Part shown: in pieces, positions 1-16,696 of the stretch
How the letters are laid out: each line of letters begins with the position of its first letter
How positions within the stretch are numbered: the stretch's first letter is position 1
Source: Daphnia pulex
Lineage: Eukaryota > Arthropoda > Branchiopoda > Diplostraca > Daphniidae
Direction of reading: 5' to 3'
DNA: 64,000 bases
Assembly: GCF_021134715.1 (NCBI RefSeq)
Contig: NC_060018.1
Coordinates: forward strand, 3,799,501-3,863,500
Notes under the pieces: generated by a model
Seen by the model: the letters and a program-made list of their open reading frames with translations, nothing else
Databases searched by the model: none
What the model was told of the DNA's origin: nothing
Program-made: the position numbers and the translations under genes

Positions 1-36
1 TCTTGGCATTTTTTTTTTTGTTTTTGAATGTTTCAG

Positions 37-5206
<5,170 letters not shown>

Positions 5207-6130
5207 GAGTACGTCCTCACGCATTTTTGAAAAAAAAAAGAAAACATCCTTAATTTTCTCTCTCTATCGCTTCCTATTATGACGATTATTATTATTATTC
5301 GTCGGCTGTGTGTCGCGTATCCCGAAATTCCAAGTTGAAATTATATGAAAAACAAAATAACTCGACTCGGTTCGCGCGACTGTGTGTAGTAATGTTTGCT
5401 GGTGCATCAGCTCATAGTGTATCACGAGCCTATGCCAATCACACACACAGACAGCAGTTTTTGTCATATAAGTAGTTGTGTGTTGCGTCCATTCTACAGA
5501 TCCCCTTACTAGTCCTGACTTTTGTTTCCTTTTTCAATGAAAATGTCGGTTCCATCGCGTCAATCCTAATTCAACTATTAATTGTTCAACGTGGACGTTG
5601 AATGAGGCACAGTTATATGTAAAGATATAACCGGTCATAGTATTAAAAATCGTTTTCGATCGGTTGTATTCCTTTACGTTTTCCTGAAGCGCCGATGACT
5701 GCTCTCTTCCTACTCCCACCTCCTATTACATTCTTGTCGATTTTTTTTGTTGTTGTTTCTGTCACCCTATACTACCACAATTACATTTCGAAATAGAAAA
5801 CGTTAGGTGAAACACCAAATACAGTACCTTTCGCTGGCTGTTCAGCTGTCGAGGAGACTAGAAAAACACACTACAAATTCAAATTCTTCTACACCAATTA
5901 TAACCGGTTAAGGAAAAAAAATAAGAAAAGATTCATGGATGAAGAAACAACAAACTGTAATATGTTTATTCACATCAATTTTGTAATTGTCTGTATCATC
6001 TTGTCTTTCACCGTTCTGCTACGCATTGATTTAATACATGACGTCTTGAAAGCTGAAAATATGGGTCTGATATGCTCGTTTGAATTCACCAATACCATTT
6101 TACCTACCGAATACTATATGTAGTATTAGT
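5207..6130 (+). other. Probable Fak 3'UTR and downstream spacer
   Basis: This AT-rich stretch follows the Fak stop codon. No splice-compatible coding exon is visible on either strand. No clear poly(A) signal decides where the transcript ends. Confidence 0.5.
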
Positions 6131-6236
6131 TTGTCGGTTCCATCCATCAAATTAAGCCTCTCTTTATGACTATACTGAACTTACGTCAGGCCGCTAGCCG
6201 CTGTAGTCTAACGTTGCGCTATCTAATTAGGATTGC

Positions 6237-6490
6237 TGACAGTAGAACTCCACCATTTTAAATAATTTTTAAAAATTTCTTTGTATGCGACAGTAGAACT
6301 CCAACGACAGTAGAACTCAAGAGACACAAGAACTCCTTTTTTTAAATATTATTAAAAATACCCGACAATAGAACTCCAGTGCCCGACTGTAGAACTCCAC
6401 TACGCGACAATAGAACTCCAATAATTTTTTTAGTTATTGTCATGTCCGATAATAGAATTCAAACGATTTTAATATTATAGAACTCCATTG
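6237..6490. repeat. Degenerate tandem repeat, unit GACARTAGAACTCCA
   Basis: About eight to nine copies of a roughly 15-base unit occur here with irregular spacing. Clear ones are near 6237, 6290, 6304, 6363, 6384, 6403, 6448 and 6473; one variant at 6322 reads GACACAAGAACTCC. The spacers are T-rich or A-rich. No known family was recognised. Confidence 0.75.
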
Positions 6491-6499
6491 AATTTTAAA

Positions 6500-7890
6500 T
6501 ATTTTAAATGTCCTCCAACGATTTTAAAATTACATTCCTCTCGGTCAATCATTTGTCTCATTAGCCGGTCTTGCCGAATGAATCGGATGTACAGTATCTC
6601 AGATCAGGAACATGGCGTTTTACGGGCAGGTCCAGTGAGTCAACTTTAATCATACATCATTAAAATTTTCTTTAACTTTAGTGATCAAAAAAGTGGCTCC
6701 CATACCCCCCAATCTCATCAGATTTATTTGTATGTGATGTGTATCTGATTATTCATTTCTCGTGAGTCGTGTCGTGATGTTAAGCTTCGGAAAGCAATCC
6801 ACCATCCGTTCCGTACAGTCAAACGTGGTAATCGTGAGAAATCTTTTGGCTGTCGGTAGGTGGCAAAAATGGATTGTCCCCCATCCACCAGGTGACGCGA
6901 GTGTCTTCGTGGGACGAAATATTTGCCATTTGTTTCCGAGACTCTGACTGAAAGTGTATTCCAAATTCATACGGAATTGCGGTGTCGATCTACATTTTCA
7001 GATGAAATCTGAAATGTAATTGGTAATGCTAGTTTGAATTTATTATATTCAATTAATCATAGACGTTTCTATCTGAATTTACAGGCAATCTGGCATATAA
7101 TTTCACTTGGCCAAATAATGTGACGACGTGGGTCGAAAGTCGAAACTGCTGTCCATTTTGCCGAAATGTCGGCAGTTGTTAAAGCCGGTACGTCTCATCT
7201 CGTGCAGAAACACTTCAGAGCTAGTAAAGTAATTCTGTTGATCAATTTCCCTGCAATAATGCATTATGTTTTATTAGTTGATGTTCAGGTCAGAGATCCC
7301 TTTGCTCAACTGTTGTGGATATTGAAAAAATGACAAAAGTCTGAGCTTTATGACTGTTGTAGCATCAACGTGGTTTTGTTGCAGCCAGCTGGTGGGAAAG
7401 GTGTGATCGAGTCAAGTTCAGCTGCAGCTGCTGCATGCAGTTTATCGAGCTGTTGTTATCCCTATTTTTACAACAGGAATGAATTGGTGGTAATTTGACT
7501 GATGTTATTGGTTGTAACTTGGGAAGTCTTGATTTTTTGTTTGTTTTTTAAATTTTGTATTCAATTGACAAGTTTAAGATTAGATTAAATTGTCGAAAAT
7601 TATGGGTAATATTTCTTCTTTCCAAATAATTGTTTCCGTTCAAAGATAGCCACATTGTTAATCAGCTTCCACTGAGTTTTTTTTTCAATTTTCTTCCAAT
7701 CCAACTAGAACAAAAATTCCCACTCAGTATTACCAAGTTTTTATAACATATTGGAAGTAGATGTACAGAATTCTTTCCTGGTTTCTTTTTTTCAATTCAA
7801 ATTAATTTTAAATTAAGTAAATTTCATTAGCGGTACCATATGTTCACATTTCAAAATTTTATTGGTTCATTAATGTTCTTTTGCTTTGTA
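6500..7890. other. Gene-poor stretch with possible promoter-like pieces
   Basis: No convincing gene is seen. Two short ATG-initiated pieces followed by donor-like sites occur at 6611 and 7165, and a CTCF-like CACCAGGTGACG box occurs at 6889, so one or two 5' exons of unrecognised transcripts are possible. The rest is AT-rich. Confidence 0.3.
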
Positions 7891-8657
7891 GGAGTTCATG
7901 GTCAGTTTCATGTTTGAGCTGTTTATGGTGTTGCTGTTTGGTGTACAGTGGTTTTGAAGTCCCTATCCAGTTGAGAGATGCTCTGAAGCAGACTTGCAGT
8001 TCAACATCACACTTAAATGTGTCATTTGCCTATGTTGGTGTCCATGCAGTATATGCCGTGTTGAAAAGTTGGGTAAAATAGTCAATGTTGCCTGATGGCT
8101 GTCGGTCTTGTTTTATCGGCTGCATTTTTCGATATGTCGTCTCTTGGTACCGGCATTGAAGTAATGCTTGATGTTTCGTTCAGTTGTCGACTTTTAATTA
8201 AATCTTTATTCGTTTTTCAGTTTCATCGTTTGCTACTTTGCTGCCGTTCCATAGACTTGATCATTGTTAAAACTGAGGAGAGGTTGCTGAAATTCAAGAC
8301 TCGTCAATATAAATTATGTAGATGTAGAAAAATTACAAGTGCATATCTGGGCTCCCTTCTTCAGTGGCCCCGTTTCCCTAAATAACCACTAACCAACGCC
8401 CGCCGGTGGTCACTCACTCACTGCGACAACCAGGAGGAAGGGAGATGTTTGGTCGACCGGGGACTTGCAAGGCGCATGATTCGATGAAATCTGTTGGAGG
8501 GTCATGAGTCTAAGCCGGAAGCCTTCTATGACACACTGCTCTCATAATAACTGCTCCTCAGCTTTCTTCGCTCTTTTTCCGGTTTCTCTTAACCATGGCC
8601 GGGTAATCTCCCTGGTCGAGTCAGTCGGGCAGTGTCTCCCCCTGCTTGACTGGCTAC

Positions 8658-8806
8658 AGTTTGTACCGGACGGTTTGTTTAATAAATAAAACAAGTATAA
8701 AAAACCATATAATGTTTTCATTTTATAAATTGTTAATAGGTAACAACTTGATTAACAAGCATATTTATGTAACGTTGTTTATTAAACAGACCGTCCGATA
8801 CAAACT
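8658..8806. mobile_element. MITE-like hairpin element (left arm)
   Basis: This 149-base AT-rich segment is bounded by terminal inverted repeats of about 29 bases. The left end begins AGTTTGTACCGGACGGTTTG; the right end is its reverse complement with two mismatches. There is no coding capacity. The short size, TIRs and AT-rich core suit a non-autonomous DNA transposon, but no clear target-site duplication was found. Confidence 0.65.
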
Positions 8807-9338
8807 CTTAGTTAGTACTATTGCTCAAAAACTGATTCTCTTGAATCAGCAGACTCGAGTGTTTATAGCGCCGCCAAGGTAGATATTTCTGAATGGTACC
8901 CGTCTTGTCAACTGCTAATGATTCGTGTTCTTGGTTTGACAGAAGCTGTGTTGTGTGTGTTGATCGTCTCCACCATGCACGCGATAATGAAGACCAGCAA
9001 CGTCTTGATCAAGGAGAAGCAAAGAACGACGATGTAACTACTAAATAGCGGGGTGGGTACCGCTAAATTCATTCTTAGTTGAATGTCGAATCGCTAATAG
9101 CATTGTTGGTTATGGTAGAACAGTTTTCCACACTGGTACGCTGTATGACGTCGAGCATTGCCAAAATGGAAGTGATCTTTGAAGAACTGAGCGTCTTCAA
9201 AGCCAGCAATGTTTCTTTTTTAAAATTACTGTGGTAATAATTCAAGATGATGAAGTCTAATTAGGTAGAAAACCTTTCTGAAAAGTTTAGGAGCCATTGT
9301 TAATTTCAATTGGTGTAAAGTGAGTTTTAAGCCATAAT

Positions 9339-9775
9339 CATTTGGTATTAATTTTTATATGGGTTGTTGTAGACCCATTCCAATCCCCAGCAACGTAAAC
9401 CTGCAGAAGGAAAGGCACGTAAAACTTGTCATGCAGTGGTGTAGAGGTTGGGTGAGAACGGGATGTATTACATAACCATTTGGTATTCATTTTGAATTTT
9501 GATATTGGTTGTTGTAGACCCACCCCCAGCAACGACAACCTGCAAAAGGAAAGGCACGTTAAACTTGTCAAAAAGAGGTTGGGTGAGAACGGGATGTGTT
9601 ACTGTTACATAACCATTTTCATTTTGATATTGCTTGTTGTAGACCCATCCCCAGAAACTTCAACCTGCAAAAGGAAAAGGCAGTCCGCCTGTCCTTCACA
9701 TTCGAAGGTCACGGAGATCATTGCATAAAACGTGTCATGCAGTGGTGTAGAGGTTGGGTGAGAACGGGACGTGTT
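9339..9775 (+). repeat. Three tandem copies of a ~130-base unit upstream of the Tyr-rich gene (left arm)
   Basis: Three direct repeats share the blocks GGTTGTTGTAGACCCA, CCTGCARAAGGAAARGCA and GAGGTTGGGTGAGAACGGGA. Copies run about 9339-9470, 9471-9607 and 9608-9775; the third is longer because of an insertion around 9690-9735. They lie directly upstream of the TATA box at 9839, so they may be a duplicated upstream control region. A mirror set lies at about 16260-16696. Confidence 0.8.
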
Positions 9776-9838
9776 TCATCATTTTCAAGTAGCTACAATA
9801 GCCGCAAGGCTTAAAAGGTGAGGGTGATCAAAAAATCG

Positions 9839-9875
9839 TATAAAAGGAGAGAGAAAAGGCGAAGGTAAATCAGTC
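9839..9875 (+). promoter_or_regulatory. TATA box and initiator of Tyr-rich gene (left arm)
   Basis: TATAAAAGG at 9839-9847 is followed about 31 bases later by TCAGT at 9870-9874, a good arthropod initiator. The predicted 5'UTR leads to ATG at 9933. The promoter looks intact although the reading frame downstream is broken. Confidence 0.7.
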
Positions 9876-9932
9876 GAGGGAGCATCTCCGACACGGCAAC
9901 AACTGCAGCGCTCTGTCTGTCAGTTCGCATCC

Positions 9933-10835
9933 ATGGGTAAATATTCTGTCTTTTACATAGAGTTTGGTATCAATCCTTCTTTTGATTATGTATGCCTGTT
10001 ATTATGTAATATTTATGTAAAAATTTATAATTGTCTAGCAAACTATGGCGTAGTGCTGCTGTTGGGTGTTGAATCTTTGATGGCTGGGTCGACCACTGGT
10101 GAACCGATGTTTTCTTGGTATGGCGGATACCAAACCGCAACGCCGCCGCCTTACTACCCAAAAGCAACTTACGCAACGACCAGTTACTGCACCGAGGTCT
10201 TCAAGTACTACACCACTAAAGCACCGGACTTCAATAGCACAACTTACGCTGCCCCGAGCCACTACACTGACGCCCTGAAGTATTAGTCTGCCCCGAGTTA
10301 CTACACCACCAAGGCGATGGAGGATGACTACGCATGCTGCCCATCCTCCGAGGCTCATATACCGAGGCTCCTAAGTATTACTTTGTTCTCATCTACTTAT
10401 TGCACCGATTTTCCTAAATACTACTCTGTTCCCAGCTGCTACACCGAGGCTCCCGCTGATTACTACACCGAAGCTTCAAAGTACTACTCTGCCCTGATCT
10501 ACACAACCATAACTGAGGCGGCCAAGTATTACGCTGTCCTGACTTGCTGCACAGAAGCTGCTCTTTCGTACTACGTTGAACAGGAATACTGCACTGATGC
10601 TCCAGTTCACTACACCACGACCTACGCTACACCGCAGCTCCCAAGTACTACACCGAAGAAGCCGCCTACAACAACGTATGCTGCCTAGTTTACTACACCG
10701 AGGCTCCCAAGTACTACATCACTAAGGCACCGGAATTCTACACGTCTATACATGCTGCCCCTGCCTACTACACCGAGGCCCCGCATTACTACAACACTGA
10801 AGCGCTCAAGTACTACACTACACTACTGTAGCTAT
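9933..10835 (+). pseudogene. Secreted tyrosine-rich repeat protein, broken, unit 1 (left arm)
   Basis: A first coding exon of only ATGG (9933-9936, donor gtaaat) can be joined to an exon starting at 10039 (acceptor tctag). The product begins MANYGVVLLLGVESLMAGS, a plausible signal peptide, then YYTTKAP, TTYAAPS and HYTDALKYY type repeats. The frame hits TAG at 10284-10286; the sister unit at 11036-11041 has TATTAC there, so a C-to-G change made the stop. Beyond it, recognisable YYTEAPKYY-like repeats continue in shifting frames to about 10835. Tyr/Thr/Ala/Pro repeats with a signal peptide suggest a structural extracellular (cuticle or egg-coat-like) protein. That role is inference; no named family is claimed. 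Confidence 0.7.
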
Positions 10836-11540
10836 CGTTGATGGCTGGGTCGACTGCTGGTGTAGCGATATCTCCTTGGTATGACGGAAACCAAACCGCA
10901 ACGCCGCCGCCTTCCTACTCAACTTACGCAATGACCAGTTCCTGCACCGATGTCTTCAAGTACTACACCACCAAACCACGGGAGTTTTATACCACAACTT
11001 ACGCTGCCCCGAGCCACTACACTGATGCCCTGAAGTATTACTCTGCCCTGAGTTACTACACCATCTAGGCGACGGATGACACCACATGACTACGTATACT
11101 GCCTATCCTACTACACCGAGGCTTCTAGGTATTACTCTGTACTCAGCTACTTATTGCACCGATTTTCCTAAATACTATTCTGTTCCCAGCTGATATACCG
11201 AGGCTCCCGCTGATGTCTCCATCAAGACGGTCGAATACTACACTGAAGCGACAAAGTACTACTCTGCCCCGATCTACACAACCACAACTGAGGCGGCCAA
11301 GTATTACGCAGTCCCGACTTGCTACACCAAAGCTGCTCTTTCGTGCTGCGTCGAACAGAGATACTACACTGATGCTCCAGTCTACTACACCACGACCTAC
11401 GCTAAACCTAGCTACAACACCGCAGACCCCAAGTACTACACCGAAGAAGGCGTCCATACACAACTACGTACGCTGCCTAGCTTACTACATCGAGGAATTT
11501 AAGTATTACTCCTCCAAACTGCTACCAAACTGAGGTTCAT
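10836..11540 (+). pseudogene. Tyrosine-rich repeat, tandem unit 2 (left arm)
   Basis: This is a second, diverged copy of the exon 2 body of unit 1, beginning near MMAGSTAGVAISPWY (10838) and open to a TAG at 11066-11068. The repeats then continue in other frames (for example 11213-11533). It has no TATA box or ATGG exon of its own, so it arose by internal tandem duplication of about 770 bases. Several frame changes make it non-functional as read. Confidence 0.65.
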
Positions 11541-11639
11541 ATGTATTACATCAGCAATTCTTCCCACCTTGTCACCACTATTTACGCTACTCCGAGCTAT
11601 ATACCGAGCTCTTAAGTATTTTTTGGATGGGTTGAAAGA

Positions 11640-12945
11640 TTATTGAAATACAAGATTGATTCATAAATCACAATTGCATGTCTATTTTCTCTTAAGTACC
11701 TTTTCTCCTGCTGATCATTGCATAATGTGAAAAATATTTTTGAGTGCTATGTAAACTTACAAATAATGATCTTGCAAAATACAACAATGAAAATTCAAAC
11801 TCCTGTTTTACATTTCAAAATTTTTTTCCTATCATTAAAATTCAAAGACCAACAAACAATATTTCTAAAAATTCAAAATCCACCATCTATTTTTCTGCTA
11901 AGTCCAGACTTTTGTTTTTGAAAAAAAATTTAAAAAAATCCCCCCTTACAAAGTTTTTTAAAAATTTTGCTAAAAAATTTGATACGAATTTTTATTGCAT
12001 AAAAAATTTATTTTCATAATGATCACATACATTTATTTATCCTGTGGCCCCCAGGGGGGGGGGCCTGTCGCTTTCTCTACCGCGATAATAACATGATGCA
12101 AGTTATATGCAAGTTATTATTTGTTTGGTGCAGAAAGCTTGTTTTATCTAGCAGTTCTCGACTGTTTCAAACCTGACATTGATCAGGTTGCCTCAGTCGT
12201 ATACTGCATGATTGAATGAAAACTCAAAAGACGACAGATCAAACTTTTAACGCAGCAACACAAAATATCACTGGCAGAGCAATTTCGTATGGCATGGATG
12301 AAAACGACAACACAAAATTTTTGAAGTCAGGAACCCAGATGGAACAGCTCAGCTACAACAGCACAGCAACTTCTGGATCACACTGCAATCGCATTCAGCA
12401 TACAACAGTTCAATCTGTCTTTGTCACACCTTTCACCATTTGGCTGCAACAAGGTAACCACCAGCATTTGTTTTACCTGTTTAAGAAAAGAAAATTATTT
12501 TCGAGAAACACAACTGTGTACACATTATAACAAAAGAATACAAAGAGTGACAGAAAACTACGCAGTCCAACAGAAAAACTTTGATATCCGATTCAAAGCT
12601 TCTATAGTAAACTAAATCTGTAGTACTTCTGCAAGACATTTGATCAAAAAATAATTACTTTTTACTGTTGAATGGGGTGAGACGTAAGCCAAAGAATAGG
12701 CAGCGAGACGCACGAGGCACGCCATTTCGGAAATGTACAGGAACTTCCCAAGTCTGAGGTGAATGATTTGGCAAATTGGTTTCTTCATGCTATATCACCT
12801 GTAAATTTTCACATCAACATTTTACATTCAATAACAATAGGAAATTTAACAATCAATACGGAAAATACCTTTTAATTTTCATCGTGAGAAACGTCACAAC
12901 CAACAACCCACTTCTGCTGCGTCTTGGATCAAAATGGCCGATAAG
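11640..12945. other. AT-rich, unrecognised inner arm segment (left)
   Basis: No recognised gene. It contains A/T runs, a ten-G run at about 12054-12063, and an ORF at 12216-12530 whose codons up to about 12453 end at a donor-like gtaacc. This could be an exon, but no partner or homology is recognised. The same sequence is mirrored at 13089-14394. Confidence 0.4.
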
Positions 12946-13088
12946 CGTCCCTGAAGACAATCGGCAATCGCGCTATCTGGTGGACATCATACAGCCACTT
13001 ATTCACAGCCACCTATTGACAGCCATTAGACTCCTGAATAAGTGGCTGAAATGATGTCCACCAGGTAGCGTGAGTGTCTTCAGAGAAG
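12946..13088. promoter_or_regulatory. Palindrome centre with paired CTCF-like boxes
   Basis: A diverged inverted pair flanks a short spacer. The right half reads CCACCAGGTAGCG (about 13059-13071) and the left half its counterpart CGCTATCTGGTGG (about 12970-12982), each followed outward by GCCATTTTGAT. The box resembles the CTCF core CCACCAGGTGGCG and the outer block resembles a YY1-type AAAATGGC site in reverse. Back-to-back promoters or insulator sites are possible; this is inference. Confidence 0.35.
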
Positions 13089-14494
13089 CTTATCGGCCAT
13101 TTTGATCCAAGACGCAGCAGAAGTGGGTTGTTGGTTGTGACGTTTCTCACGATGAAAATTAAAAGGTATTTTCCGTATTGATTGTTAAATTTCCTATTGT
13201 TATTGAATGTAAAATGTTGATGTGAAAATTTACAGGTGATATAGCATGAAGAAACCAATTTGCCAAATCATTCACCTCAGACTTGGGAAGTTCCTGTACA
13301 TTTCCGAAATGGCGTGCCTCGTGCGTCTCGCTGCCTATTCTTTGGCTTACGTCTCACCCCATTCAACAGTAAAAAGTAATTATTTTTTGATCAAATGTCT
13401 TGCAGAAGTACTACAGATTTAGTTTACTATAGAAGCTTTGAATCGGATATCAAAGTTTTTCTGTTGGACTGCGTAGTTTTCTGTCACTCTTTGTATTCTT
13501 TTGTTATAATGTGTACACAGTTGTGTTTCTCGAAAATAATTTTCTTTTCTTAAACAGGTAAAACAAATGCTGGTGGTTACCTTGTTGCAGCCAAATGGTG
13601 AAAGGTGTGACAAAGACAGATTGAACTGTTGTATGCTGAATGCGATTGCAGTGTGATCCAGAAGTTGCTGTGCTGTTGTAGCTGAGCTGTTCCATCTGGG
13701 TTCCTGACTTCAAAAATTTTGTGTTGTCGTTTTCATCCATGCCATACGAAATTGCTCTGCCAGTGATATTTTGTGTTGCTGCGTTAAAAGTTTGATCTGT
13801 CGTCTTTTGAGTTTTCATTCAATCATGCAGTATACGACTGAGGCAACCTGATCAATGTCAGGTTTGAAACAGTCGAGAACTGCTAGATAAAACAAGCTTT
13901 CTGCACCAAACAAATAATAACTTGCATATAACTTGCATCATGTTATTATCGCGGTAGAGAAAGCGACAGGCCCCCCCCCCCTGGGGGCCACAGGAAAAAT
14001 AAATGTATGTGATCATTATGAAAATAAATTTTTTATGCAATAAAAATTCGTATCAAATTTTTTAGCAAAATTTTTAAAAAACTTTGTAAGGGGGGATTTT
14101 TTTAAATTTTTTTTCAAAAACAAAAGTCTGGACTTAGCAGAAAAATAGATGGTGGATTTTGAATTTTTAGAAATATTGTTTGTTGGTCTTTGAATTTTAA
14201 TGATAGGAAAAAAATTTTGAAATGTAAAACAGGAGTTTGAATTTTCATTGTTGTATTTTGCAAGATCATTATTTGTAAGTTTACATAGCACTCAAAAATA
14301 TTTTTCACATTATGCAATGATCAGCAGGAGAAAAGGTACTTAAGAGAAAATAGACATGCAATTGTGATTTATGAATCAATCTTGTATTTCAATAATCTTT
14401 CAACCCATCCAAAAAATACTTAAGAGCTCGGTATATAGCTCGGAGTAGCGTAAATAGTGGTGACAAGGTGGGAAGAATTGCTGATGTAATACAT

Positions 14495-15199
14495 ATGAAC
14501 CTCAGTTTGGTAGCAGTTTGGAGGAGTAATACTTAAATTCCTCGATGTAGTAAGCTAGGCAGCGTACGTAGTTGTGTATGGACGCCTTCTTCGGTGTAGT
14601 ACTTGGGGTCTGCGGTGTTGTAGCTAGGTTTAGCGTAGGTCGTGGTGTAGTAGACTGGAGCATCAGTGTAGTATCTCTGTTCGACGCAGCACGAAAGAGC
14701 AGCTTTGGTGTAGCAAGTCGGGACTGCGTAATACTTGGCCGCCTCAGTTGTGGTTGTGTAGATCGGGGCAGAGTAGTACTTTGTCGCTTCAGTGTAGTAT
14801 TCGACCGTCTTGATGGAGACATCAGCGGGAGCCTCGGTATATCAGCTGGGAACAGAATAGTATTTAGGAAAATCGGTGCAATAAGTAGCTGAGTACAGAG
14901 TAATACCTAGAAGCCTCGGTGTAGTAGGATAGGCAGTATACGTAGTCATGTGGTGTCATCCGTCGCCTAGATGGTGTAGTAACTCAGGGCAGAGTAATAC
15001 TTCAGGGCATCAGTGTAGTGGCTCGGGGCAGCGTAAGTTGTGGTATAAAACTCCCGTGGTTTGGTGGTGTAGTACTTGAAGACATCGGTGCAGGAACTGG
15101 TCATTGCGTAAGTTGAGTAGGAAGGCGGCGGCGTTGCGGTTTGGTTTCCGTCATACCAAGGAGATATCGCTACACCAGCAGTCGACCCAGCCATCAACG
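14495..15199 (-). pseudogene. Tyrosine-rich repeat, tandem unit 2 (right arm)
   Basis: Mirror of 10836-11540. The open part runs 15197-14967, then degenerates in the same way as the left copy. Confidence 0.65.
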
Positions 15200-16102
15200 A
15201 TAGCTACAGTAGTGTAGTGTAGTACTTGAGCGCTTCAGTGTTGTAGTAATGCGGGGCCTCGGTGTAGTAGGCAGGGGCAGCATGTATAGACGTGTAGAAT
15301 TCCGGTGCCTTAGTGATGTAGTACTTGGGAGCCTCGGTGTAGTAAACTAGGCAGCATACGTTGTTGTAGGCGGCTTCTTCGGTGTAGTACTTGGGAGCTG
15401 CGGTGTAGCGTAGGTCGTGGTGTAGTGAACTGGAGCATCAGTGCAGTATTCCTGTTCAACGTAGTACGAAAGAGCAGCTTCTGTGCAGCAAGTCAGGACA
15501 GCGTAATACTTGGCCGCCTCAGTTATGGTTGTGTAGATCAGGGCAGAGTAGTACTTTGAAGCTTCGGTGTAGTAATCAGCGGGAGCCTCGGTGTAGCAGC
15601 TGGGAACAGAGTAGTATTTAGGAAAATCGGTGCAATAAGTAGATGAGAACAAAGTAATACTTAGGAGCCTCGGTATATGAGCCTCGGAGGATGGGCAGCA
15701 TGCGTAGTCATCCTCCATCGCCTTGGTGGTGTAGTAACTCGCGGCAGACTAATACTTCAGGGCGTCAGTGTAGTGGCTCGGGGCAGCGTAAGTTGTGCTA
15801 TTGAAGTCCGGTGCTTTAGTGGTGTAGTACTTGAAGACCTCGGTGCAGTAACTGGTCGTTGCGTAAGTTGCTTTTGGGTAGTAAGGCGGCGGCGTTGCGG
15901 TTTGGTATCCGCCATACCAAGAAAACATCGGTTCACCAGTGGTCGACCCAGCCATCAAAGATTCAACACCCAACAGCAGCACTACGCCATAGTTTGCTAG
16001 ACAATTATAAATTTTAACATAAATATTACATAATAACAGGCATACATAATCAAAAGAAGGATTGATACCAAACTCTATGTAAAAGACAGAATATTTACCC
16101 AT
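15200..16102 (-). pseudogene. Tyrosine-rich repeat protein, broken, unit 1 (right arm)
   Basis: Mirror copy of the unit at 9933-10835. The mini exon is at 16102-16099, exon 2 starts at 15996, and the same premature TAG lies at 15751-15749. Sharing of the stop in both arms means the mutation predates the duplication or was copied between arms. Confidence 0.7.
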
Positions 16103-16160
16103 GGATGCGAACTGACAGACAGAGCGCTGCAGTTGTTGCCGTGTCGGAGATGCTCCCTCG

Positions 16161-16196
16161 ACTGATTTACCTTCGCCTTTTCTCTCTCCTTTTATA
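16161..16196 (-). promoter_or_regulatory. TATA box and initiator of Tyr-rich gene (right arm)
   Basis: Mirror of 9839-9875 on the minus strand, with TATAAAAGG at 16188-16196 and the initiator near 16161-16165. Confidence 0.7.
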
Positions 16197-16259
16197 CGAT
16201 TTTTTGATCACCCTCACCTTTTAAGCCTTGCGGCTATTGTAGCTACTTGAAAATGATGA

Positions 16260-16696
16260 AACACGTCCCGTTCTCACCCAACCTCTACACCACTGCATGA
16301 CACGTTTTATGCAATGATCTCCGTGACCTTCGAATGTGAAGGACAGGCGGACTGCCTTTTCCTTTTGCAGGTTGAAGTTTCTGGGGATGGGTCTACAACA
16401 AGCAATATCAAAATGAAAATGGTTATGTAACAGTAACACATCCCGTTCTCACCCAACCTCTTTTTGACAAGTTTAACGTGCCTTTCCTTTTGCAGGTTGT
16501 CGTTGCTGGGGGTGGGTCTACAACAACCAATATCAAAATTCAAAATGAATACCAAATGGTTATGTAATACATCCCGTTCTCACCCAACCTCTACACCACT
16601 GCATGACAAGTTTTACGTGCCTTTCCTTCTGCAGGTTTACGTTGCTGGGGATTGGAATGGGTCTACAACAACCCATATAAAAATTAATACCAAATG
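16260..16696 (-). repeat. Three tandem copies of a ~130-base unit (right arm mirror)
   Basis: Mirror image of the repeats at 9339-9775, upstream of the minus-strand copy of the tyrosine-rich gene. Confidence 0.8.

Larger units (their letters stand above)
8277..12945 (+). repeat. Left near-identical palindrome arm
   Basis: This is the homogeneous part of the left arm. From outside to centre it holds a GC-richer segment (8350-8650), a MITE-like hairpin (8658-8806), three tandem promoter-side repeats (9339-9775), the tyrosine-rich gene remnant (9839-11540), an AT-rich segment with homopolymer runs (11600-12050) and a 12.2-12.6 kb ORF region of unknown nature. Identity to 13089-17758 breaks abruptly at both ends. 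Confidence 0.9.

Noticed and set aside
6611-6750. Short spliced ORF beginning MAFYGQV with a possible 47-base intron, read as a small gene
   Set aside because: Only about 29 codons, no homology, and the intron would be unusually short. Kept only as a remark in the gap entry.
7165-7186. ATG exon MSAVVKA followed by a donor-like gtacgt
   Set aside because: No downstream exon could be joined with confidence, so it is not called a gene.
12776-13258. Mirror ORFs beginning MVSSCYITCKF on both strands near the palindrome centre
   Set aside because: They are the same arm sequence read twice and run through the diverged spacer. No homology or start context supports coding.
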